From contig JBDHRG010000084.1 in assembly GCA_039807445.1 (NCBI GenBank), positions 1 to 16,006 on the forward strand: a DNA stretch of 16,006 nucleotides. The letters run 5' to 3'. The translations under genes were made by a program, and so were the position numbers. Under the pieces are notes generated by a model. It had not been told where the DNA came from, made no database searches, and saw nothing but the letters and a program-made list of their open reading frames with translations. Of the stretch, positions 1-7,954 are shown piece after piece. The stretch is from JBDHRG01 sp039807445. Lineage in GTDB: Bacteria > Pseudomonadota > Gammaproteobacteria > Competibacterales > Competibacteraceae. The stretch's first letter is position 1. Each line of letters opens with the position of its first letter.

Positions 1-928
1 ACTGCCGCGCCAGCCGCGCCGCGAGCCCTTCGAGCCGCAGGCGGGCCCGGGCGACCCGGCCGGCCTGTGCCTGCGCCAGCCGCGCCCGCGCCCGCGCCAG
101 CCGCGTGTACCACTCGGTCTGGTCGGGGCTCGCCAGCTCGGCGGCGGCGGTCGGGGTCGGCGCGCGCAGGTCGGCGGCGAAGTCGGCGATCGTGAAGTCG
201 ATCTCGTGGCCGACGCCGCTGACCACCGGCATGCGGCAGGCGCGGATCGCGCGCGCGAGGGCTTCGTCGTTGAAGGCCCACAAGTCTTCGAGCGAACCGC
301 CGCCGCGCACCAGCAGCAGCACGTCGCAGTCGGCGCGCTCGCAGGCGCGCGCCAGCGCTGCGGCGATGCGCGCGCCCGCGCCTTCGCCCTGCACCGGCAC
401 CGGATAGATCCGCACCGGGATGCCGGGGCAGCGGCGCGCGAGCGTGCTCAGCACGTCGCGGATCGCGGCGCCGGTCGGCGAGGTGATCACGCCGATGCGC
501 CTGGGTACTCGCGGCAGCGGACGCTTCAGCGCCGGGTCGAACAGCCCCTCGACGGCGAGGCGCTCGCGCAGCGCGTCGAACGCGCGGCGCAGCTCGCCGA
601 ACCCGGTCGGCTCGAGCTGTTCGACCAGGAGCTGGAAATCGCCGCGCGCCTCGTACAGCGAGATGCGTGCGCGCACCAGCACCTTCTGGCCGTTGGCCGG
701 CGGCGTGCGCAGCGCCGCGGCGCGGGTGCGGAACATCGCGCAGCGCACCTGCGCGTCGGCATCCTTCAGCGTGAAGTACAGGTGACCCGAGCCCGGCCGG
801 GCGAGATTGGAGATCTCGCCCTCGACCCACATCGGCGGGAACTCGTGCTCGAGCAGCAGTCGCACCGCCTGGTTCAGACGGCCGACGCTGTAGATTTCGC
901 GCGCGGGGGTGGGGCAGGGGGCGGACAT
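1..928 (-). CDS. xseA: Exodeoxyribonuclease VII large subunit (3' end outside window)
   Basis: This is the catalytic large subunit of exonuclease VII, a cytoplasmic single-strand-specific nuclease that works with several XseB subunits in DNA repair. The 309 codons present read from an ATG at 928 and run off the left edge. The N-terminal OB-fold (about residues 12-107) carries VEGEISNL and SGHLYFTLKD. The catalytic region begins near residue 143 and shows RIGVITSPTGAAIRDV, the glycine-rich RGGGS (208-212) and GVGHEIDFTIAD with GVGHE at 238-242, followed by RAPTPTAAAEL; all are family hallmarks. The family is usually 400-450 residues, so the coiled-coil C-terminus is missing. A GAGGA ribosome binding site lies 7 nt before the ATG and fixes the start. 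Frame is open with no sign of damage. Identification is firm; nothing links it functionally to the gene downstream. Confidence 0.96.
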   Translation of the reverse strand, partial: MSAPCPTPAREIYSVGRLNQAVRLLLEHEFPPMWVEGEISNLARPGSGHLYFTLKDADAQVRCAMFRTRAAALRTPPANGQKVLVRARISLYEARGDFQLLVEQLEPTGFGELRRAFDALRERLAVEGLFDPALKRPLPRVPRRIGVITSPTGAAIRDVLSTLARRCPGIPVRIYPVPVQGEGAGARIAAALARACERADCDVLLLVRGGGSLEDLWAFNDEALARAIRACRMPVVSGVGHEIDFTIADFAADLRAPTPTAAAELASPDQTEWYTRLARARARLAQAQAGRVARARLRLEGLAARLARQ

Positions 929-989
929 CGGCGTTCCTCGCGTCATTCGGGCGGCGCGGCCGTGCGCCGACCGGCGATCAAAAGCGGCA

Positions 990-1493
990 TCAGTTCGGCT
1001 TCAGCTCGAGCTTGTCGAGCGCCGTCTCGGCGCACTGTTCGTCGAGTTGCACGGCCTGGCCGCCGGCAGCGCCGGCACCGGCGATGCCGACCGCGCCGAT
1101 CACCTCGTCGCCGGCGAAGATCGGCACCCCGCCGGCGATCAGCAGCAGCCCGTCGATCGCGCCGAGGTTCTGTGCCGACTCGTACTTCTGCGAGGTCTCG
1201 AGCAGCGCCGAGGTCGGCTGCTTCATCGACACGGCGGTGTAGGCCTTGCGCCGGCTCGAGTCGAGCGTGTGCGGACCGGCACCGTCGGCGCGCTGCACCG
1301 CCTTGACCTGGCCGGCGCGGTCGACCACGGTCGCGGTGACGGCCCGCTCCTCGGCGGCGCAGGCGGTCACCGCGGCGGCGGCGATCTCGTTGGCGAGCGC
1401 GAGCGGCAGCTCGTGCACGGTGCGCAGCGGCGGAGCGGCGCGCGCGGCGGCGGCCAGCGCGAAGCCGGCGAGCAGGGCGGCGGTGGGGCGCAT
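990..1493 (-). CDS. Exported GlcG/HbpS (DUF336) family protein
   Basis: This is a 167-residue protein with a probable Sec signal peptide (MRPTAALLAGFALAAAARA, cleavage near residue 19-20), so it is expected in the periplasm. The mature part has the GlcG/HbpS fold pattern: an N-terminal helix with ANEIAAAAVTACA, the strand TATVVDRAGQVKAVQRADGAG, SSRRKAYTAVSMKQPTS, then GLLLIAGGVPIF, GDEVIGAVGIAGA, and a closing helix with QLDEQCAETALDKL. HbpS members bind haem and GlcG members accompany glycolate oxidation genes, but the ligand here cannot be read from the sequence. A GGAGG ribosome binding site 6 nt before the ATG supports the start. It is transcribed alone toward xseA, with 61 bp between the genes. 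Family assignment is good; the function stays open. Confidence 0.85.
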   Translation of the reverse strand: MRPTAALLAGFALAAAARAAPPLRTVHELPLALANEIAAAAVTACAAEERAVTATVVDRAGQVKAVQRADGAGPHTLDSSRRKAYTAVSMKQPTSALLETSQKYESAQNLGAIDGLLLIAGGVPIFAGDEVIGAVGIAGAGAAGGQAVQLDEQCAETALDKLELKPN

Positions 1494-1842
1494 CGGGGGC
1501 CTCCGTCGTTATTGTCCGGATCGCGCCGAAGGCTACGCGATCGCAGCGACGGAATCATCCGAAGGATGGGCATCGCTTCGCGAAACCCACCCACGATCGG
1601 CGTTTTTCGGACGGATCCCGTATGACGTGCTGACCCGACCCCATCCCGTCGCTGCGCAGACCTGACGGGCGTGCGAAACCACCGGTCTTCGTCTTCATGC
1701 CGAGCGCCCTCGATCGTGATAACCGCGCAGCAGCCCGGCCGTACATGTGCACGCTTCGTGTCTCGCGCCAGCGGTGCACCGTGATTCCGCAGAAGTACGG
1801 ATCAGGTACGGCCCCACTGGATCGCGCCGCTCGCGCCTGGCG
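1494..1842. other. Non-coding interval between the cupin and GlcG-like genes
   Basis: This 349-bp gap must contain the promoter of the GlcG/HbpS-like gene and the 3' end of the cupin transcript. I find no convincing gene; the short open frames have no family resemblance and no ribosome binding site. Visible structure is limited to an imperfect inverted repeat at 1564-1593 (GGATGGGCATCGC against CGAAACCCACCC around a TTCG turn) and a perfect 10-bp palindrome CGGTGCACCG at 1772-1781. No clear -35/-10 pair could be chosen. Confidence 0.6.
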
Positions 1843-2352
1843 TCACATCATGTGTGCATCCATCTTCATCGCCGCAGGGAACAGATCCACCGAGATCAGC
1901 ACCGCAGTCTTCTTGCCGGTGTTCTTCCACCAGTGCGAGGTGCCGTTGCGTTCGGCTGCGACATCGCCGGCCTTGTGCACGATCGGCACGGCGCAGTTGC
2001 TCGCGTACTCCACCACTTGGCCGGAGACGATGTAGATCATCGCGGGCCGCTCGTTGTGGCTGTGCCAGGGAACGATGGCGCCGGGCTTCATGTCGAGCTG
2101 GCGCAGCCGGAACAGGCGGCCGTCCAGCCCCAGCGGCTCCTTCGACAGATCGGTCGTCGCGCGCACCATGTCGGTCACGTCCTTCGGCACGGTGGGTCCG
2201 GGTGCCTGGCCCTGACCGTCGGCAACCCGCTTGTCGGCAGGACACTCGCCTGCGATCGCCGCGCCTGCGGCGACCGACAGCGCACCGGCGATGGCGGCTG
2301 CGACCGTGACGCGGCGCCATGGCGCCGGGCTCTTCTGGTTCATCGCGCTCAT
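1843..2352 (-). CDS. Exported cupin-domain protein
   Basis: This is a 169-residue protein with a signal peptide: a basic start, a hydrophobic stretch VAAAIAGALSVAAGAAIA and likely cleavage near residue 34, placing it in the periplasm. The mature part is one small cupin barrel. Motif 1 is seen as G91 A I V P W H97 S H99 N E101 followed by IYIVSG111, motif 2 as H140 with N144 (SHWWKN). H97, H99 and H140 are likely metal ligands, while the usual motif-1 Glu position differs, with E101 the nearest candidate. C37 and C120 could form a disulfide. Substrate and reaction are unknown. GAGGAG 7 nt before the ATG at 2352 supports this start over the ATG at 2343. It is divergent from the giant sensor kinase gene and shares a regulatory region containing an 11-bp repeat array, so the two may be co-regulated. 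Confidence 0.82.
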   Translation of the reverse strand: MSAMNQKSPAPWRRVTVAAAIAGALSVAAGAAIAGECPADKRVADGQGQAPGPTVPKDVTDMVRATTDLSKEPLGLDGRLFRLRQLDMKPGAIVPWHSHNERPAMIYIVSGQVVEYASNCAVPIVHKAGDVAAERNGTSHWWKNTGKKTAVLISVDLFPAAMKMDAHMM

Positions 2353-2420
2353 GATCGGACTCCTCAGAGTTGGCTGCGAACTTGCCCGGATCGGCCCACC
2401 GTCGCGTCGGATCGGATGCC

Positions 2421-2492
2421 GCTCCGCAACCCACTTTGGTCGTCCGGGTTCACGCCTCGGTCAACGAAAGTTCACGCTTTCGTCACGCGCCG
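2421..2492 (+). promoter_or_regulatory. Array of four 11-bp direct repeats with conserved upstream block (copy 1)
   Basis: Units begin at 2449 (TTCACG), 2460 (GTCAACG), 2471 (TTCACG) and 2482 (GTCACG), exactly 11 bp apart. GCTCCGCAACC begins at 2421, 28 bp before the first unit. The third unit sits inside a small inverted repeat, CGAAAG/CTTTCG, at 2465-2482. A second copy with the same unit order and spacings lies at 11113-11184. One-helical-turn direct repeats are typical of OmpR/PhoB-family binding sites, and such a regulator is encoded at 7955-8659. The element lies between the cupin start (2352) and the kinase start (2631) and could act on either. Pattern is seen; the regulator assignment is inference. 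Confidence 0.6.
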
Positions 2493-2630
2493 CGGCTCGG
2501 ACAGACGCCAAGGCAACAGCCAGACGGGTCGTGGCGCACGGCGAGGCGGCATTGCGCTACGCTGCCGCAGACCGGGCGAAACCGACTGCCGTCGGTGCCC
2601 CGCATGTCTCCACCGCGATTGGGCAGGACC

Positions 2631-5600
2631 ATGGATGCCGACCACGAACTGATCGAGCCGCTCGGCGGCGATGAACGGTTTCGGCTCGAACGCGGACGCC
2701 GCCCGCGCACGGCGGCGCCGCTGCTGGTCAAGACCCCGCGCCATCAACCACCCCCTGCGGCCGATGTAGCCGCCTTGCGGCGCGAGCGCGACCTCATCGC
2801 AGGCTTGCCTATCGCCGGCGTGCTGCAGCCGCGCATCGTCGAATCGCCACCGGGCTGTGCGCTGGTGATGGAGGACCCGGGGGGGAGGCTGTTGTCCTCA
2901 CGAGGCCCCGCCGCGGCGGGGCCCGATCTCGGCTGGATCCTGGCGATCGGCCGGCAGCTGGCGGCGACGCTGGGCGAGATGCACCGCCGCCGCATGAGGC
3001 ACAACGGCGTCCGCCCCGATGCCATTCTCTGCGACGCCGCTCGCGCGCGCGCCTGGCTGATCGATTTCAGCGACGCGAACGACGGCCTCGCACCGCCCCA
3101 CGTCGCGCCGACGTCCGCCGTCCGGCTGACCTACGCGGCGCCCGAGCAGAGCGGACGCCTCACGCGGACGGCCGACCATCGCAGCGACTTGTACTCGCTG
3201 GGCGTGGTGCTGTACGAGCTGCTGACCGGCGCGCCGCCGTTTCGCTCCGACGATGCGCTCGAGCTGATCCACGGCCATATCGCCGAGATCCCGCCCGCCC
3301 CCGCCGAGATCGACGCAGCGATCGCGCCGCCGGTGTCGGACATCGTCATGAAGCTGCTGGCGAAGAACCCCGACGAGCGCTACCAGAGCGCGGCGGGGCT
3401 GGTGCACGACCTGACGGTGTGCGCGCAGGCGTGGGCCGAGTGCGGCAGCATCGCCCCGTTTGCACTCGGTGCGCGCGACGTCGGCGATCACGTGTCGATC
3501 TCGCCGAAGCTCTATGGCCGAGAGCGGGAGGTCGGCGTACTGCTCGAGGCCTTCGAGCGGACCCGTGCAGGGCGCGAGCGCCGCCCGTCGATGCTGCTGG
3601 TCACGGGCTACGCGGGGATCGGCAAGACCTCGCTGATCCAGGAGCTCTACAAGCCCATCGTGCGCCGGAGAGGCTATTTCATCTCCGGCAAGTTCGACCA
3701 GGTGGTGCGCAGCATCCCGTACGGCGCATTGATCCAGGCCTTCAGGGGGCTGGTGCGGCAACTGCTGACCGAAAGCGAGGTACGGCTCGAATCATGGCGC
3801 AGCACCCTGGTGCAGGCGTTGGGTGCGAACGGCGGCGTGCTCGCCGAAGTGATCCCCGAGATCGAGCTCGTCATCGGCGAGCAAGCGCCGCCGGTGCCGC
3901 TCGGTCCCCTCGAGACGCTGAACCGCTTCCAGCGGGTGCTGCGCAATTTCGTCGCGGCGCTGGCGCAACCCTCGCATCCGCTGGTGGTTTTTCTCGACGA
4001 CCTGCAATGGGCCGACGCGGCGACGCTCGGTCTGCTCGAGCCGCTGCTGACCGACCGGGAGATTCGCTCGCTGCTGCTGATCGGTGCGTACCGCGACAAC
4101 GAGCTCGACGACGCCCATCGCTTGACGCGGACGCTGGGCGCGCTCGAAGCGACCGGCGTCGAACCGCAGCGCATCGCATTGGGCCCATTGGCCCTGTCCG
4201 ACCTGAGCCTGCTCGTCGGCGACACGCTGCGCGGCGACGAGGCGCACGCCGAGCCGCTCGCGCGGTTGGTGTTCGAGAAGACCGCCGGCAACCCGTTCTT
4301 CGTGATCCAGTTCCTCAAGACGCTCGAGCGCGACGGGCACTTGCGCTTCGACCAGACGCAGGGCCGCTGGGTCTACCGCATCGATGCGATCGCCGACGCT
4401 CCGCTCGCCGACAACGTGATCGATCTGATGACGCGCAACATCCAGCGGCTGCCGACGCCGTCGCAATACGCCCTGACGCTCGCGGCGTGCATCGGCAGCC
4501 GGTTCGAGCTGCGCACGCTGGCCATCATCAGCCAGAGGTCGCAGGAAGCCGCGGCCGACGATCTCGCGCCGGCGATCGCCGAAGGCCTGATCCTGCCGTT
4601 GGCGCATCGCCACGTCGGTTCCGGCGGCTGCGGGCCCGAAGACGGGGAAGACGATGCGTCCGCCTATGCGTTCCTGCACGACCGCGTGCAGCAGTCGGCC
4701 TACGCGCTGATCCCAGCCGAGCGCAAGCCGATGCTGCACCTGTCGATCGGGCGGCTGCTGCGCGCGCGGACCACACCGCAGCAGGCCGAGCATGCGCTGT
4801 TCGATATCGTCCATCACCTGAACCTCGGGCGCAGCCTGATCGCCGATGACGCGCAGCGGCTCGAGGTGGCCGGGCTGAACCTGAACGCCGGGCGCCGAGC
4901 CAAGTCATCGACCGCCCACGACGCTGCACTCGGCTACTTCGAAGCGGGCCTGAACCTGCTCGGCGAGCAGCATTGGGCTTCGCAGTACGAACTGAGCTTC
5001 GCGCTGCACCTGGAAGCCGCGGAAAGCCTGTACCTGTGCGGCAACTTCGATGCCGCGCAAGACCGGCTCGCGCGGCTACTGCGGCGTGCCGCGACCGCGG
5101 TCGACCGGGCGCGCGTGTACCGCCTGCGCAGCGTCCAGTACGAGAACCTGTCGCGCTACGCCGATGCGCTGGCCAGTGCCCGCGAGGGCCTCGCGCTGTT
5201 CGGCGTCACCCTGCCCGAGTCGGCGACCGAGAAGCGGACCGCACTCGAACGCGAGATCGCGGCCATCACCTCGCTGCTGGGCGATCGCAGCGTCGCCTCG
5301 CTGGTGGATCTGCCGGTCATGACCGATCCCGAGATCCGCATCGTGATGAACACGCTGACCGATATCTGGGCCTCGACCTACCTCCTCGGCGACCCGACCC
5401 TGGCGCGCCTGATCTCGGCGACCCTGGTTCGCCTGTCGCTCGAACATGGCAACGTCGAGGAGTCGGCCTACGGCTATGTCACGCATGCGATCACGGTCGG
5501 GCCGGTGCGCGGCGACTATCGCACGGCCTACGAGTTCGGCCGGCTGGCGCTCGGCGTCAACCACCGCTTCGACGACTCGAGGCTACGGGCCAAGATCTAC

Positions 5601-7871
5601 CAGCAGTTCCATGCGCACGTGAACTTCTGGCGCCAGCCGATGGCCACCTGCGCGCGCTACGCGCGCGAGGCGTGCCGCAGCGGGCTCGAGAGCGGCGACT
5701 TCCTCTACGCCGCCTACGGCGCCGGCACCGAGCCCTGGTCGGCCATCGTCGCCACCCAGGACCTGGCGCAGTTCGTCCGCGACTACACCCCGAACGTCGC
5801 GCTGATCGAGAGGCTGAAGAACCGCGGCTTCGCCGACTCGGTGAAGATCCTGTTGAACTGGGCGCGTGCCTTGCAAGGCCAGACGGCCGCTCCGCTGTCG
5901 TTGTCCGACGCGAGCATCGACGAGGGCGAGTACCTGCGGACCTACCGCGACAAGCCGTTCTTCGCCACCATCCACGGCGTCGCCAAACTGCACGTGTGCT
6001 GTCTGCTCGGACAGGCCGAAGACACCCTGCACGCCGCGCGCCAGGCCGGCCGCACGGTGCATCATCTGCTCGGCACCGTCTGGCCGTTGATCTTCGATTT
6101 CTGGAATGCCCTGGCGCTGGCGGCGAACTACGGGCGCGCCGCCGAGGGGGAGCGCCGGAGCTACCTGGCCCGGCTGCGCGCCACGCGCGCATCGTTCGAC
6201 GTGCTGGCCGAGAACTGCCCGGAGAACTTCCTCTGCCAGTCGCTGCTGCTGGCCGCCGAGATCGAACGCCTCGAGGGCCGCGACCATGCCGCGCTCGAGC
6301 TCTATCAGCGCGCCATCGAGTACGCCGAGCGCCCGGGCATGATCCAGCAGCAGGCGCTGGCCAACGAGCTGTGCGCCGGCTTCCAGCTGCAGCGCGGGCA
6401 GACGGCGCAGGCCGCGTCCCTGCTCGCCGAAGCGCGGGCCTGCTATGCGCGCTGGGGGGCGTCGGCGAAGGTCGAGCAACTGGAGCGCCAGTACGCCGGC
6501 CTGCTCGCACCGCGCGCGGTTCCGCGCGGGGTCGGCGAGCCCCCGGCCGCGCCGGCGCCACCCGGCAACGACGCCATCGGGCTCGATCTGTTCAGCCTGG
6601 TGAAGGCCGCTCAGGCGATCGCCGGCGAGGTCGAGATGGACCAACTGCTCGCCCGGCTGATGCGCATCGCCCTCGAGAACGCGGGCGCCGAGCGCGGCTG
6701 CCTGGTGCTCGAAAGCGATGGCGGCTCGATCGTGTATGTCGCGGACGCGTCGTCGCCGGTTTCGCAGGGCATTGCGCTGGCCGAGTCGCAAAGCCTGCCG
6801 GCGAGCATCGTCAACTACGTGCGGCGCACCGCCGACAGCGTCGTTCTGGCCGACGCCCTGGCCGATGACCGCCATGGCGGCGATCCGTACATCGTGCTGC
6901 ACAAGCCGTTGTCGGTACTGTGCGTGCCGGTGCAGAAGCAGGGCCGGCTGATCGGCAGCCTCTACCTCGAGAACCGCCTGGTCCGGGGTGCGTTCACGCC
7001 GCAGCGCATCCGCATCATGCAAGTGCTGTCCGCCGAAGCGGCGATCGCGCTCGACAACGCCAGGCTGTTCGATGGACTCAGACGCGAAATCCGCGAACGC
7101 AGGCAGGCGCAGGAGCAGCTCGGTACCGCGCTCGCCGAGCTCGAGCGGCTGAAGGACGCGCTCGAAGCCGAGAACGTCTACCTGCGCCGCGACCTGATCG
7201 CCAACGTCTCGCACGACCTGCGCACGCCGCTGGTGTCGCTGCGCGGCTACCTGGAAATACTCTGCGCGAAGGGCGACAGCCTGCCGCTGGCCACGCGCAG
7301 CGGCTATCTCGAGATCGCGCTGCGCCAGAGCGAGCATCTGGCCACCCTGATCGACGAACTGTTCGAGCTGGCCAAGCTCGATTTCAAGGGGCTCAAGCTC
7401 GATCGCGAGACCTTCCAGTTCGCGGAGCTGGCCTCCGACGTGCTGCAGAAGTTCCGGCTCGCGGCCGAGGGCAAGCAGGTGACGTTGCGCCTCGACGCGC
7501 CTGCCGCGCTCCCCCTCGTGCACGCCGACCTGGGCCTGATCGAGCGCGTGCTCGACAATCTGATCGGCAACGCCTTGCGCCACACGCCCGGCGGCGGCTC
7601 GGTCAGCGTGCGCGTGCGCTCGGACGGCGCCCGCGTCATCGTCAGCGTTGTCGACACGGGCAGCGGCATTCCGACCGAGGACCTGCCCTTCGTCTTCGAG
7701 CGCTTCTATCGGGCCGACAAGAGCCGCAACCGCGCCTGCGGCGGCGCCGGGCTGGGCCTGGCGATCGCCAGACGCATCGTCGAGCTGCACGGCAGCGACA
7801 TCAGCGTCGAGAGCGCGGTGGCGGCGGGCAGCTGCTTTTCATTCAGCCTTCCGGTTGATCCGGTGTCGTGA
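2631..7871 (+). CDS. Pseudokinase-ATPase-GAF-histidine kinase giant sensor protein
   Basis: This 1746-residue protein belongs to the 'trifunctional Ser/Thr kinase / ATP-binding protein / sensor histidine kinase' family. Residues 5-270 are Ser/Thr-kinase-like with Lys34, APEQ and DLYSLGVVLYELLTG, but the catalytic loop reads H124-NGVRPDA, so the HRD Asp is Gly126 and the Asn is Ala131, and DFG is D145-F-S: probably inactive. Residues 310-620 form a COG3899-type ATPase with Walker A GYAGIGKTS (326-334) and Walker B FLDDLQW (454-460). Residues about 620-1290 are a helical TPR-like region. GAF spans about 1318-1480, a short coiled coil follows, then HisKA with H1528 in NVSHDLRTP, N-box N1643/N1647, G1 DTGSG (1675-1679) and G2 GAGLGL (1705-1710). 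No membrane segment is seen, so it is probably cytoplasmic. The start is chosen because DHELIEPLGG begins the kinase fold; the nearby AGGA is only 2 nt from the ATG, so GTG 2595 or ATG 2604 remain possible. It probably phosphorylates the convergent response regulator. Confidence 0.9.
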   Translation: MDADHELIEPLGGDERFRLERGRRPRTAAPLLVKTPRHQPPPAADVAALRRERDLIAGLPIAGVLQPRIVESPPGCALVMEDPGGRLLSSRGPAAAGPDLGWILAIGRQLAATLGEMHRRRMRHNGVRPDAILCDAARARAWLIDFSDANDGLAPPHVAPTSAVRLTYAAPEQSGRLTRTADHRSDLYSLGVVLYELLTGAPPFRSDDALELIHGHIAEIPPAPAEIDAAIAPPVSDIVMKLLAKNPDERYQSAAGLVHDLTVCAQAWAECGSIAPFALGARDVGDHVSISPKLYGREREVGVLLEAFERTRAGRERRPSMLLVTGYAGIGKTSLIQELYKPIVRRRGYFISGKFDQVVRSIPYGALIQAFRGLVRQLLTESEVRLESWRSTLVQALGANGGVLAEVIPEIELVIGEQAPPVPLGPLETLNRFQRVLRNFVAALAQPSHPLVVFLDDLQWADAATLGLLEPLLTDREIRSLLLIGAYRDNELDDAHRLTRTLGALEATGVEPQRIALGPLALSDLSLLVGDTLRGDEAHAEPLARLVFEKTAGNPFFVIQFLKTLERDGHLRFDQTQGRWVYRIDAIADAPLADNVIDLMTRNIQRLPTPSQYALTLAACIGSRFELRTLAIISQRSQEAAADDLAPAIAEGLILPLAHRHVGSGGCGPEDGEDDASAYAFLHDRVQQSAYALIPAERKPMLHLSIGRLLRARTTPQQAEHALFDIVHHLNLGRSLIADDAQRLEVAGLNLNAGRRAKSSTAHDAALGYFEAGLNLLGEQHWASQYELSFALHLEAAESLYLCGNFDAAQDRLARLLRRAATAVDRARVYRLRSVQYENLSRYADALASAREGLALFGVTLPESATEKRTALEREIAAITSLLGDRSVASLVDLPVMTDPEIRIVMNTLTDIWASTYLLGDPTLARLISATLVRLSLEHGNVEESAYGYVTHAITVGPVRGDYRTAYEFGRLALGVNHRFDDSRLRAKIYQQFHAHVNFWRQPMATCARYAREACRSGLESGDFLYAAYGAGTEPWSAIVATQDLAQFVRDYTPNVALIERLKNRGFADSVKILLNWARALQGQTAAPLSLSDASIDEGEYLRTYRDKPFFATIHGVAKLHVCCLLGQAEDTLHAARQAGRTVHHLLGTVWPLIFDFWNALALAANYGRAAEGERRSYLARLRATRASFDVLAENCPENFLCQSLLLAAEIERLEGRDHAALELYQRAIEYAERPGMIQQQALANELCAGFQLQRGQTAQAASLLAEARACYARWGASAKVEQLERQYAGLLAPRAVPRGVGEPPAAPAPPGNDAIGLDLFSLVKAAQAIAGEVEMDQLLARLMRIALENAGAERGCLVLESDGGSIVYVADASSPVSQGIALAESQSLPASIVNYVRRTADSVVLADALADDRHGGDPYIVLHKPLSVLCVPVQKQGRLIGSLYLENRLVRGAFTPQRIRIMQVLSAEAAIALDNARLFDGLRREIRERRQAQEQLGTALAELERLKDALEAENVYLRRDLIANVSHDLRTPLVSLRGYLEILCAKGDSLPLATRSGYLEIALRQSEHLATLIDELFELAKLDFKGLKLDRETFQFAELASDVLQKFRLAAEGKQVTLRLDAPAALPLVHADLGLIERVLDNLIGNALRHTPGGGSVSVRVRSDGARVIVSVVDTGSGIPTEDLPFVFERFYRADKSRNRACGGAGLGLAIARRIVELHGSDISVESAVAAGSCFSFSLPVDPVS

Positions 7872-7954
7872 GCACGAGCAGGCTGTCGATCGCGATCAAG
7901 GGCCGCGCCAACGGCGCTGTCCGCGTGCGGCGTGTCCATCGTGGTGCCCGTCGA

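Noticed and set aside
206..1306. A 366-codon plus-strand frame over xseA and the GlcG-like gene
   Set aside because: It spans two well-supported minus-strand genes and ends in an Arg/Ser repeat-like stretch typical of out-of-frame GC-rich translation.
1564..1593. Imperfect inverted repeat upstream of the GlcG-like gene
   Set aside because: Two mismatches in a short stem and no clear role; noted only in the description of the interval.
2370..2630. An 87-codon N-terminal extension of the giant kinase
   Set aside because: It would translate across the 11-bp repeat array and has no similarity to the kinase fold, which begins just after 2631.
5583..7790. A 735-codon minus-strand frame opposite the giant kinase
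   Set aside because: Same shadow effect; no domains, low-complexity composition, and the sense frame has clear GAF and histidine kinase motifs.
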